From: Bacteroidota bacterium
Lineage (GTDB): Bacteria; Bacteroidota; Bacteroidia; Flavobacteriales; Weeksellaceae
Direction of reading: 5' to 3'
DNA: 64,000 bases
Assembly (NCBI GenBank): GCA_023399595.1
Contig: JAEWOR010000008.1
Span: forward strand, 92,862 to 156,861
The notes under the pieces were generated by a model. That model was not told the DNA's origin. It did no database searches and saw nothing but the letters and a program-made list of their open reading frames with translations. Position 1 is the first letter of the stretch, and every line of letters starts with the position of its first letter. The position numbers and the translations under genes are program-made. This document shows positions 1-9,050 of the stretch, piece after piece.

Positions 1-1
1 T

Positions 2-274
2 TCGAATCTTATTTCTACATTTCCAAAAACAAAAAACGATGCAGTAAATAATGAAGTCATTGTATTAAAAAGTGAACTACAAAATTATTTGTACGCATTG
101 GATGCAGGAGATAAAATTTCAAAAGATAAGGCACTTAAAAATTTTGAAAAATCTTACAAAAGAACTCAAAAATTAAGAAAATTTTTGGTGCAAAGCGATG
201 ATGAAGTTGTGAATAGATATTTGGTAAGAATAAAAACCAATATCACTTTAATAGAAGACGATTTAGCGAATTAA
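2..274 (+). CDS. C-terminal part of an unknown protein (cut by window edge)
   Basis: The reading frame is open from base 2 to the stop at 272-274, so this is the tail (about 90 residues) of a gene that starts before the window. An internal TTG at 89 is not needed as a start. The piece is Lys- and Asp-rich, probably helical, and ends in ...LIEDDLAN. No signal, membrane segment or known motif is visible. It ends 26 bases before ribA on the same strand and may be cotranscribed with it. I do not recognise the family. Confidence 0.5.
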   Translation, partial: SNLISTFPKTKNDAVNNEVIVLKSELQNYLYALDAGDKISKDKALKNFEKSYKRTQKLRKFLVQSDDEVVNRYLVRIKTNITLIEDDLAN

Positions 275-300
275 AACCACACAAACACCTTTTCTTTTAC

Positions 301-906
301 ATGATAAAAATTCAAGCGGAAGCTAATGTTCCTACTGAATATGGGCAATTCCGAATGATAGCATTTTCTGAAAACGAAAACGATTGGATGCCACATATGG
401 CTATAATCTCCGAAAATACAGATTTTTCTAAACCTGTTAACGTAAGATTTCATTCTGAATGTATTACAGGTGAAGTTTTCCATTCTAAAAAATGTGAATG
501 TGGACAGCAACTAGAAGCAGCCATGAAATACATCCATGAAAAGGGGGGGGTAATTATTTATCTAAGACAAGAAGGCAGAAATATTGGCATTATTAATAAA
601 CTAAAAGCGTATGCTTTGCAGGAAAAAGGTTTAGACACCGTTCAAGCCAATTTAGAGTTAGGCTTACCTGCAGATGACAGAAACTTTAATGTTGCCATAG
701 AAATTCTAAATCTGCTTAAAATAGAAAACATCAACCTTCTTACCAATAATCCTGAGAAAGTGAAGTTTGTAGAAAACAGCAATGTGCGTTTGAACTCAAG
801 AATTCCACTGGAAATTCCCGCCAATGAAATAAGCAAAGGATATCTTCAAACTAAAAAAGATTATTTCGGACATTTACTCAATATCAATACTGATAAAAAA
901 GAATAA
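301..906 (+). CDS. ribA: GTP cyclohydrolase II
   Basis: It opens the imidazole ring of GTP to give the 2,5-diamino-6-ribosylamino-pyrimidinone phosphate that starts riboflavin synthesis. The 201-residue length matches single-domain RibA; there is no RibB (DHBP synthase) domain. The zinc ligands C54, C65 and C67 lie in HSECITGEVFHSKKCECG. RQEGRNIG is at 89-96, and Tyr104 and Arg127 correspond to E. coli Tyr105 and Arg128. LLTNNPEK at 146-153 is the usual GTP-binding segment. A run of eight G at 543-550 lies inside the gene, coding Lys-Gly-Gly-Val, and is unusual in this AT-rich DNA. A bidirectional terminator follows directly. Confidence 0.95.
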   Translation: MIKIQAEANVPTEYGQFRMIAFSENENDWMPHMAIISENTDFSKPVNVRFHSECITGEVFHSKKCECGQQLEAAMKYIHEKGGVIIYLRQEGRNIGIINKLKAYALQEKGLDTVQANLELGLPADDRNFNVAIEILNLLKIENINLLTNNPEKVKFVENSNVRLNSRIPLEIPANEISKGYLQTKKDYFGHLLNINTDKKE

Positions 907-935
907 AAAAAAGCCTCTCAATCGAGAGGCTTTTT
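905..935. terminator. Bidirectional terminator between ribA and the lipoprotein gene
   Basis: Stem GCCTCTC (913-919) pairs with GAGAGGC (924-930) around the loop AATC. An A-run precedes it and TTTTT follows, so it can end the two convergent transcripts. Confidence 0.85.
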
Positions 936-954
936 GTGAATTATTTTGTTGTGA

Positions 955-1485
955 TTATTTTAAAACCTTAGTTTTAGAATCATCAATATTAAAATATTTA
1001 ATTACTGCATTATAATCTTTTAAATCTACTGGTGAAGAACCATTTGCCATTTTTAGATTTCCATAATGATCCGCCGGAACAATTACAATTCTAAACTTTC
1101 TCTGAGGACTGATATAAGTAGTATTAGCCAAAGCAAAATCCGCATCTACATATAGTGCAATATCACCTGAACTGAAATCTCCAGTATAATCAACTACTCC
1201 TCCACCTGATGGATAAAAAGTATAAGGCATTGGTTTCCAAACAGGATCCCCATTTAGAGCAGCAACATAAAATAAAATCATATCACCACCTTGTAAAGTT
1301 TGTGGTAAATTTCTTACATATTCATAAGCATTGGTCCCCGCGACATTGGTAAAAACTGGATTTGTAATGTCATAAGTTGCTCCAATAGTATCATAGTCCT
1401 GAAAAGGTACATCATTGTTATCATCACAGCTATAAATAAATAACGATGCAAATGCTAACAAAAATAAAGGAAGGTATTTTCTCAT
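955..1485 (-). CDS. Putative outer-membrane or periplasmic lipoprotein
   Basis: The 176-residue product starts with Met-Arg-Lys, a hydrophobic stretch and the lipobox LFIYSC, so Cys20 is the likely lipidated residue. Asp-rich residues (DDNND) follow, the usual surface tether in Bacteroidetes. The rest is soluble and mixed in composition, with a Gly/Ser-rich turn (PSGGGVVDYTG) near residue 90-100. It is convergent with ribA and divergent from the GH3 gene. I do not recognise a catalytic family. Confidence 0.75.
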   Translation of the reverse strand: MRKYLPLFLLAFASLFIYSCDDNNDVPFQDYDTIGATYDITNPVFTNVAGTNAYEYVRNLPQTLQGGDMILFYVAALNGDPVWKPMPYTFYPSGGGVVDYTGDFSSGDIALYVDADFALANTTYISPQRKFRIVIVPADHYGNLKMANGSSPVDLKDYNAVIKYFNIDDSKTKVLK

Positions 1486-1573
1486 TTTAATTTTTTTTAA
1501 TTGTTATTGAAATCATTTATTCAAATCATATACCAAAACATCAAAAAACTTTCTGTGATCAATTTTATAATTG

Positions 1574-1581
1574 TATTTTTG
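1574..1581 (+). promoter_or_regulatory. Bacteroidetes -7 element for the GH3 gene
   Basis: TATTTTTG fits the TAnnTTTG consensus and ends 18 bases before the ATG at 1600. It lies inside the longer possible reading frame from 1501, which argues for the start at 1600. No clear -33 TTG was identified. Confidence 0.5.
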
Positions 1582-1599
1582 TTCATATTCTTTATAAAA

Positions 1600-3312
1600 A
1601 TGAAAAAGATTTTTTGCAGTTTACTAATTGTCTGCCTTTCTGTTAGCACTCCTATTAATGCACAGTACACCCCTAAAAATATTTCTCCAGAAAAAGTTCA
1701 AGAAGCCCAAAATTGGGTAAATAAAACTTATAATTCTTTATCTCAGGATGAAAAATTAGGTCAATTATTCATTGTTGCCCTTTATACCAACAAAGGTGAA
1801 GACTTTATTAATAATATTAGAAACATTGTTGTTAATGACAAAATTGGTGGACTTATATTAATGCAAGACGATCCAGTAAGACATATTAATTTAGTGAATG
1901 AGTTCCAATCTAAATCTAAAGTTCCATTAATGATAGGCATGGATGCAGAATGGGGAATTTACCAAAGAATAGCTTCTGCACATAAATATCCTTGGGCTAT
2001 GACTTTAGGTGCAATTCAAGATAAAACATTGATTTATCAAATGGCGCAGAAAATTGCTGAAGATTGTAAAAGATTAGGTGTAAACTGGGATTTTGCTCCT
2101 GTTGTTGACGTGAATACCAATCCTAATAACCCTATTATCGGCAACAGAAGTTTTGGATCTGAAGTAAAAAATGTAGTTAATTCTGCACAAGCTTATGCTG
2201 ATGGATTACAGGATTCAAATATTTTGGCGGCTATCAAACATTTCCCGGGACATGGTGATACAAGTACAGATTCTCATTTAGATTTACCCGTTGTTTCTCA
2301 TAATTTAACTCGTTTAAATGAAATAGAATTAGCTCCTTTTACAGAATTGGCGCATTCAGGAATTGGAGGCGTTATGGTAGCTCATTTATATGTTCCAAGT
2401 TTAGAAAATGGAAAAGGCATTCCTGCATCGGTTTCTAAAAATATTATTACAGGAATTTTAAAAGAAAAAATTGGTTACAAAGGTTTAATCATTACAGATG
2501 CCCTAAACATGGCTGCTGTTGCCAATAAATATCAACCTGGAGTATTAGACGCAATGGCTTTTAAAGCAGGAAATGACATTATGCTATTTTCTCAAGATGT
2601 TGCAACAGGAAAAAAACTCATTCAAGAAGCTTTAAACAAAGGGGAAATTTCTCCATCAAGACTTGAAGAAAGTGTAAAGAAAATTCTGTTGGCTAAATAT
2701 TATTTGGGATTACAACAATATACACCGAAAAACCCTACAAATGTTGTTGCAGACATCAATAATGATTCTCATAAAAAATTAGTTCAAAATCTTTACAGCA
2801 ATGCTTTAACGCTTTTAAAAGACAAAAAAGATTTACTTCCTTTACAAAAAGGCGAAACCATTTATTATGTTCCTTTGGAAGAAGCTCCTCATCAAGTTTT
2901 TGCAGATAAACTTTCTCAAAACAGAAACATAATTATTAAAAAAGCCAATGAAATAAATAGCATTCCATCACATTCAACCGTAATTGTTGGTTTCCATAAA
3001 GATAATTCTACAGCTTATAAATCTTATAAAATTTCTGCGAATTCAAAAAGAATACTTGCTGACCTAAGCAAAAAGAATAAGGTGGTTTTAAGCGTTTTTG
3101 GAAGTCCTTATGCTTTAAAAGATATTGATCTTAAAAAAGTTTCAACAGTAGTTGTGGCTTACGAAAACAATGAAGATTCTATGAATTCGACTGCAGAAGC
3201 TTTAGTTGGTAAAACAAAAATAAGTGGAAAACTACCCGTTTTAGTGAATGAAGATTTAAAACCAGAAATGGGATTAACTCTTGAAGCCAACAACCAAAAT
3301 TTAAGAAACTAA
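1600..3312 (+). CDS. Glycoside hydrolase family 3 (beta-N-acetylhexosaminidase-like)
   Basis: Secreted GH3 enzyme expected to cleave beta-linked N-acetylglucosamine or similar sugars, perhaps in peptidoglycan recycling. The frame is open from 1501, but the ATG at 1600 gives a clean signal peptide (MKKIFCSLLIVCLSVSTPINA) and sits behind a -7 element, so I chose it (570 residues). The NagZ-type motif KHFPGHGDT is at about 213-221, with His in TDSHLDLP just after, and the nucleophile Asp of ITDALNM is at about 300. A second alpha/beta domain follows. The C-terminal serine-hydrolase domain fused to some Bacteroidetes GH3 proteins is absent. bshA begins 4 bases after its stop. Confidence 0.88.
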   Translation: MKKIFCSLLIVCLSVSTPINAQYTPKNISPEKVQEAQNWVNKTYNSLSQDEKLGQLFIVALYTNKGEDFINNIRNIVVNDKIGGLILMQDDPVRHINLVNEFQSKSKVPLMIGMDAEWGIYQRIASAHKYPWAMTLGAIQDKTLIYQMAQKIAEDCKRLGVNWDFAPVVDVNTNPNNPIIGNRSFGSEVKNVVNSAQAYADGLQDSNILAAIKHFPGHGDTSTDSHLDLPVVSHNLTRLNEIELAPFTELAHSGIGGVMVAHLYVPSLENGKGIPASVSKNIITGILKEKIGYKGLIITDALNMAAVANKYQPGVLDAMAFKAGNDIMLFSQDVATGKKLIQEALNKGEISPSRLEESVKKILLAKYYLGLQQYTPKNPTNVVADINNDSHKKLVQNLYSNALTLLKDKKDLLPLQKGETIYYVPLEEAPHQVFADKLSQNRNIIIKKANEINSIPSHSTVIVGFHKDNSTAYKSYKISANSKRILADLSKKNKVVLSVFGSPYALKDIDLKKVSTVVVAYENNEDSMNSTAEALVGKTKISGKLPVLVNEDLKPEMGLTLEANNQNLRN

Positions 3313-3316
3313 CAAC

Positions 3317-4459
3317 ATGAAAATAGGAATTCTTTGCTATCCAACCTATGGAGGAAGTGGAATTGTTGCCACAGAATTAGGAATGTCACTCGCTAATAAA
3401 GGTTATGATGTACATTTTATAAGTTCTGCATTACCTGCAAGATTGGACATTACCAATCCGAATATCTTTTTCCATAAGGTGAATGTACAGACGTATCCAC
3501 TCTTTCAATATCAACCTTATGATATAGCTTTAAGCTCCATGATTTATCGTGTCGTAAAATTGTACAAATTAGATTTACTTCATGCCCATTACGCCATTCC
3601 TTATGCATACGCAGCTTATACGGCAAAACAAATGTTACAAGAGGATGATCAGGATGTTCCTTTGGTAACCACTTTACACGGAACCGATATTACATTAGTA
3701 GGTCAACATCCAAGTTATAAACACGCCGTTGAATTTTCTATTAATCAATCGGATACCATTACCGCAGTTTCTGAAAGTTTAAAAAAAGACACCCTCCAAT
3801 TTTTTAATATTAAAAAAGATATTGAAGTCATCACCAACTTTATAGACAATTCTATTTTGGAAGATTGTAATGATTGTCAACGTACTCAATTTGCAAAACC
3901 CGATGAAAAAATATTGATTCATGTTTCCAATTTGCGACCAGTAAAAAGAATTGAAGATGTATTGCAAATTTTCAAAAATGTAGAAAAGAAAATAAAATCT
4001 AAACTCATCATCATTGGTGAAGGTCCCGAAATGGAAAAAATAAGTCAATTCTTAGAAGAAAATCCAGATCTTATTTCTAAAATCCGTTTGCTAGGAAAAG
4101 TAAATGATTTGTATAGAATTTTACAGCTGTCGGATGTGTTTTTACTTCCTTCTGAACAAGAAAGTTTTGGTTTAGCAGCTTTAGAAGCAATGGCGGCTTA
4201 TACACCTGTAATTAGCTCTAATGCAGGGGGAATTCCAGAAGTAAATATTCAAGGGGAAACGGGTTATCTCGCAGAAATAGGAAACGTAGAAGTAATGAGC
4301 AATTACACGATAAAACTTCTCAGCGATGAAGATTTATTGGCAAAAATGAAGATAAATGCTAAAAAACAAGCTTTAAAATTCGATTTGAAGAAGATTCTTC
4401 CTCTATATGAAGACATGTACAAAAAAACCATTGAAAATTTCAAATCACAAACTAAATAA
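3317..4459 (+). CDS. bshA: N-acetyl-alpha-D-glucosaminyl L-malate synthase
   Basis: GT4 glycosyltransferase that joins UDP-GlcNAc to L-malate, the first step of bacillithiol synthesis. The N-terminal Rossmann domain has YGGSGIVATELG at 11-22 and HAHYAIPYA at 89-97. The C-terminal domain has NLRPVKR at 205-211 and the nucleotide-binding E282-SFGLAALE290 followed by AMAAYTPVISS. The 380-residue length and the whole opening segment match BshA. It is tightly linked (4 bases) to the GH3 gene and followed after 51 bases by the DUF2851 gene; neither neighbour has a known bacillithiol role. Confidence 0.92.
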   Translation: MKIGILCYPTYGGSGIVATELGMSLANKGYDVHFISSALPARLDITNPNIFFHKVNVQTYPLFQYQPYDIALSSMIYRVVKLYKLDLLHAHYAIPYAYAAYTAKQMLQEDDQDVPLVTTLHGTDITLVGQHPSYKHAVEFSINQSDTITAVSESLKKDTLQFFNIKKDIEVITNFIDNSILEDCNDCQRTQFAKPDEKILIHVSNLRPVKRIEDVLQIFKNVEKKIKSKLIIIGEGPEMEKISQFLEENPDLISKIRLLGKVNDLYRILQLSDVFLLPSEQESFGLAALEAMAAYTPVISSNAGGIPEVNIQGETGYLAEIGNVEVMSNYTIKLLSDEDLLAKMKINAKKQALKFDLKKILPLYEDMYKKTIENFKSQTK

Positions 4460-4510
4460 TGCACTGATTTAAAAAAATTCATATATTTAATAGAAGTTAA
4501 TCTTGAATAT

Positions 4511-5776
4511 ATGAACGAAAAACTCCTTCAATACCTTTGGAATTATAAGATTTTTACCCATTTCAATTTCCAGGATGTTGAAGGAGTTTCTATTGAAGTT
4601 TTAGACTTTGGAAAATGGAACCATGATGCTGGTCCAGATTTTTATTTGGCAAAAATTAGAATAGGAAATATTACACTTGTCGGAAATATTGAACTGCATG
4701 TAAAAACATCTGACTGGAACCATCACCATCATGAAAATAATAGCGATTTCGATAATTTAATTCTTCATGTGGTCTATGAAAATGATCAAGAAATTGTGTC
4801 TCTCAAAAATAAAAACATCACTACTTTAGAACTTAAAAATTATATTTCCCTTCCTACCCTTTCTCGATATCAACAACTCAATGAGAACAATAAATTTATT
4901 CCTTGTGAAAATATTTTTGATGTACAAAAAATTCCATTTCATTTTGCTGAAGAATCTGTTCTCAATAAACTTCAAGAAAAATCTTGGGAGATTAAAAAGT
5001 CTTTAGTACAATATAAAAATGATTATGAAGCGGTGCTCTTTCATTATTTGGCTTATAATTTTGGACTTAGCATAAATGCCGAAATCTTTAAAGAAATTGC
5101 TGAAAGTATAGATTTTAAAGTGATCCAAAAAATCAGAAACAACAACTTACAATTAGAAGTTTTGCTTTTTGGTTATTCTGGTTGGTTGGAAAATCCTCAA
5201 GATGAAAACATGAAAAAATGGAAGTCTGAGTTTGAATTTTTACAATCAAAGTTTAACATTCAAAAGAAAAAATATTCACCAAAATTTTTAAGATTAAGAC
5301 CTCAAAATTTCCCAACGATTCGGTTTTCTCAATTGGCCAATTTGTATCATCAACATCAAAATGTTTTTTCGAAATTGGTTCAAGCTAAAAACATTCAGGA
5401 AATTTTTACTATTCTCAATGAAATTCAAGCCTCAGAATATTGGAATACACATTTCAATTTCGGCAAAATCTCCACTCAAGATTATCCAAAAAAACTGAGC
5501 AAAGATTTTATTCATTCCATTATCATTAATACCATTTTGCCTTTTAAATATTCTTATCAAAAATTCATTAATGAAGAAGCTCATGACGAGATTATAGAGA
5601 TGTACAAACAAATTTCCGCAGAAAAAAATACAATAATTTCAGAATGGAAAAACATAGGATTTCAGGCATCAAATAGTTTAGAAAGTCAGGCTTTTTTATA
5701 TCATTACAAACATTTTTGCGTTCAAAAAAAATGCTTAAATTGCGGTATTTGTTTTAAGCTTCTAAAAGATGAATAA
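4511..5776 (+). CDS. DUF2851 family protein
   Basis: A 421-residue cytoplasmic protein of a Bacteroidetes-enriched family of unknown function. The N-terminal part carries the conserved-looking segments FGKWNHDAGPDF and GNIELHVKTSDWNHHHH. The end has a Cys cluster, C-(4)-C-(2)-C-(2)-C in CVQKKCLNCGICFK, that looks like a metal or iron-sulfur site. Its last codons overlap the PspC gene by 8 bases, so the two are probably translationally coupled. Confidence 0.85.
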   Translation: MNEKLLQYLWNYKIFTHFNFQDVEGVSIEVLDFGKWNHDAGPDFYLAKIRIGNITLVGNIELHVKTSDWNHHHHENNSDFDNLILHVVYENDQEIVSLKNKNITTLELKNYISLPTLSRYQQLNENNKFIPCENIFDVQKIPFHFAEESVLNKLQEKSWEIKKSLVQYKNDYEAVLFHYLAYNFGLSINAEIFKEIAESIDFKVIQKIRNNNLQLEVLLFGYSGWLENPQDENMKKWKSEFEFLQSKFNIQKKKYSPKFLRLRPQNFPTIRFSQLANLYHQHQNVFSKLVQAKNIQEIFTILNEIQASEYWNTHFNFGKISTQDYPKKLSKDFIHSIIINTILPFKYSYQKFINEEAHDEIIEMYKQISAEKNTIISEWKNIGFQASNSLESQAFLYHYKHFCVQKKCLNCGICFKLLKDE

Positions 5777-5999
5777 AATTTTCAGCAATTTGCGTCATAA
5801 AATGGAAAGAGAATGGTTCGGATCCTTAACAAGAATAGGAACCAAAATAGGCATTCCTGTTTCTAAATTAAGGGTTTTCTTTATCTACTCTACATTTGCA
5901 ACCGCTGGTGTTTTTTTCCTTTTTTATCTTGGTTTGGCTTTTACATTATGGGTGAAAGATATTTTTATAACGCGCAGACCCAGCGTTTTTGATTTATAG
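5769..5999 (+). CDS. Small PspC-domain membrane protein
   Basis: A 76-residue protein with a basic N-terminal half (NLRHKMEREWFGSLTRIGTKIG) and one hydrophobic segment at about 39-63. This is the PspC domain layout; PspC proteins sense envelope stress in the phage-shock system. No pspA or pspB lies nearby. It starts inside the DUF2851 gene and ends 3 bases before the GNAT gene. Confidence 0.8.
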   Translation: MNKIFSNLRHKMEREWFGSLTRIGTKIGIPVSKLRVFFIYSTFATAGVFFLFYLGLAFTLWVKDIFITRRPSVFDL

Positions 6000-6002
6000 C
6001 AA

Positions 6003-6515
6003 ATGGAATTTATTAAAATCTCTTCTAGTTCAGATTATCGTATTCAGGAAATTGTAAACTCCTATTGTACAAGCTTTCCAGAAGCAGAAAGACGCAATGA
6101 AAAACAATTTAAAAACCTCTTCAGCCAACCTTGTGTTAATATTTTATCCATTTTTCATGAGAATGAAAACATTGGATATTTGGTTATTTGGAAACTTTCA
6201 GGATTTGTATTTGTGGAGCATTTTGAAGTTTTTGAAAGATTTAGAAATAAAAAATACGGCTCTGAAGTCATCTCACATTTATTTCAAGAATATCCTAAAA
6301 TTGTTTTGGAAATAGAACCCGAAACTTTAGACGATTTAGCAAAAAGAAGATATCATTTTTATCAAAGAAACAGCTTTAGCATTATTGATGAAAATTATAT
6401 ACAACCAAGTTATGGCGATGGTAAACCATCCTTAGAACTATGGCTTTTATCTAATTTTCCAACAGAAAATACGCTTCAAATTCGTGAAGAAATTTATGAC
6501 GTAGTTTATAAATAA
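6003..6515 (+). CDS. GNAT-family N-acetyltransferase
   Basis: The 170-residue product has the GNAT core pattern: a beta-strand pair ending in FVEHFEVFERFRNKKYGSEVI, where RFRNKKYG resembles the acetyl-CoA-binding R/QxxGxG/A loop. A final helix and strand (RRYHFYQRNSF) complete the fold. The substrate is unknown. It is the last gene of the run that begins with the GH3 gene. Confidence 0.78.
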   Translation: MEFIKISSSSDYRIQEIVNSYCTSFPEAERRNEKQFKNLFSQPCVNILSIFHENENIGYLVIWKLSGFVFVEHFEVFERFRNKKYGSEVISHLFQEYPKIVLEIEPETLDDLAKRRYHFYQRNSFSIIDENYIQPSYGDGKPSLELWLLSNFPTENTLQIREEIYDVVYK

Positions 6516-6516
6516 C

Positions 6517-6550
6517 AAAAAAATCCGTTCAAATCTAATTTTAAACGGAT
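6517..6550 (-). terminator. Terminator of the SIMPL gene
   Basis: ATCCGTT (6523-6529) pairs with AACGGAT (6544-6550). Read on the minus strand the stem is followed by seven T, so it mainly ends the SIMPL transcript. It is only a weak terminator on the plus strand. Confidence 0.7.
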
Positions 6551-6559
6551 CTATATGAT

Positions 6560-7294
6560 TTAATCTACTTGATATTCTAGTTTGATAGTAATACTGGCTT
6601 CTTTCTCTTTGGAAGCAGTATTAAAAGTTCCGCCATAAGAAAAATCCTCATTGGAATTAGGCGCTGTAATTTGTATCACTCCAGTGGTTGCTTTTTTAAG
6701 TTTTCCAAGGCTTGCTCCTGCATTTTCGGCTATTTTTTCGGCTCTTTGTTTGGCATCTTTTGTTGCACTAGCTATCATTTCTTGTTTTACATCTGCTAAT
6801 TTGGTATAAAAATAACTGGGCGGAGAAGAGGTAAAAACAATTCCTAAATTGATAATTTCAGTAATATTTCTCGATAAATTTTCGATTTTTTGGACTTCTT
6901 TACTTTCTATAGAAACAGTTTGTGAAAGTTCATAACCAGAAAAAGTACGAACGGTATTATTACCATTAGCATCCGCAGTGTAATTAAACTGCTTTTGAAT
7001 ATCTACTGCAGAAAAAACAATTTCATTTTGCTTAATTCCTTTAGAAACTAGATAATTAGCAATTACCTTTCTGTCACTTGCCAATTCATCATAGGCCGTT
7101 TTTAGTTCAAAAGAATTTCTAGAAAAATTTCCAGACCAAGTGATAAGATCGGAAGTGAATTTTTTAGTTCCAAGGCCTGTTACAGAGATCGTATTATCGC
7201 TTTTATTTCGGTTTTTAATAGCATTTCCTAATAAACCTAAACCTATAATAAAACCCAATGCAGCAATACTAATGATAATAATATTCTTGTTCAT
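6560..7294 (-). CDS. SIMPL domain (DUF541) periplasmic protein
   Basis: A 244-residue protein with an N-terminal hydrophobic anchor at about 4-24 (IIIISIAALGFIIGLGLLG), then a SIMPL domain with the typical VTGLGTKKFTSDLITW opening and the ATKDAKQRAEKIAENAG helix. SIMPL proteins are periplasmic or membrane-anchored and poorly understood; E. coli YggE reduces oxidative stress. It has its own terminator and stands alone. Confidence 0.85.
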   Translation of the reverse strand: MNKNIIIISIAALGFIIGLGLLGNAIKNRNKSDNTISVTGLGTKKFTSDLITWSGNFSRNSFELKTAYDELASDRKVIANYLVSKGIKQNEIVFSAVDIQKQFNYTADANGNNTVRTFSGYELSQTVSIESKEVQKIENLSRNITEIINLGIVFTSSPPSYFYTKLADVKQEMIASATKDAKQRAEKIAENAGASLGKLKKATTGVIQITAPNSNEDFSYGGTFNTASKEKEASITIKLEYQVD

Positions 7295-7343
7295 AATTTA
7301 ATGGTATTGAATTAAAAAGCATCAAAACATATTCCAAAAAAAT

Positions 7344-8105
7344 CTATTTACTTTGTTTTTTGTACAATTCCATCATTTTATCGAGTTCCATTTTTATTTG
7401 CATTAAATTTTTAAAATAAATTTGTCTTTTGATGTTTGGACTGACCAATAAAGAAAATTCTAAAAATTCATTGATTTTTTCTTTTGGCAAACCTTGATCC
7501 GTAAAAAATTTAGGATCAATCCTTTCTTTTAACCAGTCCACATTCTCCTGCAAATCTTCATATTTATAAAGCGATTTTAGACGCCTTGATTTTCCACTTA
7601 TTACATCATAAATTGCCTGAACATTTACTTGAGCAAACATTAAAGGCAACAAAATATCATTAGCAACTTCTGCAGGTTTTTCTCTCGGTTTTTCAGGACC
7701 TTCGGGAAGTCCAATATTCCTTTTCAATTCAGCTACTTTATCGGCTTTTGAAAGTCTTTTAGCATCTTTAGAAAGATCACCCGTTAATTTCAAAATTTCT
7801 ACTTCCTCTATTTTCATGGGAGTTTTTAGTAAAACAACACTAAAGTCGGTTGAAAAATCTGCACTTGAAATCCTTTTAGAACCTCTTTCATAGTTTTCCT
7901 TTACAAATCTCAATTCATCTCCAGCTTTAGCAGAAATACTAAACTTGCCTTGAGAATTAGAAAGCGTCTTTTGTCCATTAGAAATATTGACCACTTGAAC
8001 ATTAGTGATGAAAAACCCTTCCTCCGAAACTAGACTTCCCAAAAGGTTGGTTTGAGCAAAAAAATGAGTAAAAGACAATAAAAACCCTACAAAATAGATT
8101 TTCAT
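7344..8105 (-). CDS. Secreted CarboxypepD_reg-like protein, copy B
   Basis: A 253-residue protein with a signal peptide (MKIYFVGFLLSFTHFFAQ), a CarboxypepD_reg-like beta-sandwich (about 22-105: GSLVSEEGFFITNVQVVNI...SNSQGKFSISAKAGD) and a helical tail. The same layout and similar wording (LTGDLSKDAKRLSKADKVAELKR) occur in the gene just upstream, so the two are diverged tandem duplicates. The gap between them is 6 bases, so they form an operon. Function unknown; the domain often decorates surface and TonB-linked proteins. Confidence 0.75.
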   Translation of the reverse strand: MKIYFVGFLLSFTHFFAQTNLLGSLVSEEGFFITNVQVVNISNGQKTLSNSQGKFSISAKAGDELRFVKENYERGSKRISSADFSTDFSVVLLKTPMKIEEVEILKLTGDLSKDAKRLSKADKVAELKRNIGLPEGPEKPREKPAEVANDILLPLMFAQVNVQAIYDVISGKSRRLKSLYKYEDLQENVDWLKERIDPKFFTDQGLPKEKINEFLEFSLLVSPNIKRQIYFKNLMQIKMELDKMMELYKKQSK

Positions 8106-8111
8106 AAGATG

Positions 8112-8864
8112 TTATTTGCGAGTTGTAGCAGGTATTTTATAGGAAGAAAGACCTTCCAAAACAGCTCTTTGAAACCTTGCTAAATCCGCTTCGGAACAGT
8201 AACCATATTTAAGTATTTTTTTCCTTTCAAAACCTCTGTTAAAAATATGAAAAATAAAAGACTGTATTTGAGGTTTGGTAATTTGAAGGTCTGTAAAATA
8301 TTTCTCACCCAGCGCACTTATAATATATTCCATTACATCTACATCATCCCATTTATTTTTAATTTTCCCAATGGCTATTCCCCTTGTTACAGGTTGTACA
8401 AATTCTCCAGGACGGGCTGCTAAGACTCTAGGATCCGTTTTCATAGACATATAACGGTTCATTTCTTTTTTTAGTTTTTGCACTTTTGCAGGTGCATCAA
8501 CTCTTTTTACATCAATTTTCAAATCTCCTGTAAGTTTTTTACTCAGTTCCACCTCTTCAATTAAAATAGCAGATTTTATCATGGTAATATTGATGGGAGA
8601 TTTCATATCATTAGCATCTACTCTTTTACTGAATCTTTCGAATCCTGAAGAGATGCATCGGATTTCATCTCCAATTTTTGCAGCTAACATAAAATGCCCT
8701 TCTCTATTGGTAAGAGTACGTTCATCTGTACGAACGTTGAGAACGGTAACTCCTTGAATTTCCACTTTGTCTTCAGTAAACAATTTCCCAAAAACAAATT
8801 CTTGAGCTTTAAGGCTATAAAAAGAAAGAAAAAGGATAAAAAAAGAAAATAATTTTAGCTTCAC
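8112..8864 (-). CDS. Secreted CarboxypepD_reg-like protein, copy A
   Basis: A 250-residue paralogue of the next gene. It begins with a GTG codon (no upstream in-frame ATG gives a better start) followed by a signal peptide ending in SLKAQ. The beta-sandwich has LTNREGHFMLAAKIGDEI, followed by KKLTGDLKIDVKRVDAPAKV, and the C-terminal half is helical and basic. It is divergent from the AddA-like helicase across a 186-base intergenic region. Confidence 0.75.
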   Translation of the reverse strand: MKLKLFSFFILFLSFYSLKAQEFVFGKLFTEDKVEIQGVTVLNVRTDERTLTNREGHFMLAAKIGDEIRCISSGFERFSKRVDANDMKSPINITMIKSAILIEEVELSKKLTGDLKIDVKRVDAPAKVQKLKKEMNRYMSMKTDPRVLAARPGEFVQPVTRGIAIGKIKNKWDDVDVMEYIISALGEKYFTDLQITKPQIQSFIFHIFNRGFERKKILKYGYCSEADLARFQRAVLEGLSSYKIPATTRK

Positions 8865-9050
8865 AGTTAGTTTTTAATGTTAATACAAAACTAATTGTAT
8901 TTTCTAATTATGAAACAAGTTTAACCAGACTTAACGCATTTTAGCAATATTTCCACATTTGATTCAAAAAAACTGTTAATCTCTTAGCTTAAATTGTTAA
9001 GATTTACCATTAAATTAAGTAATTTGCTAGCTTAAAAACTTCTTCTAAAC

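Noticed and set aside
301..906. FMN riboswitch upstream of ribA
   Set aside because: Only 26 bases separate ribA from the previous gene, too short for the aptamer, and no RFN core motif is seen.
1501..1599. Longer start for the GH3 gene
   Set aside because: It adds 33 residues before a perfect signal peptide and reads through the -7 element at 1574.
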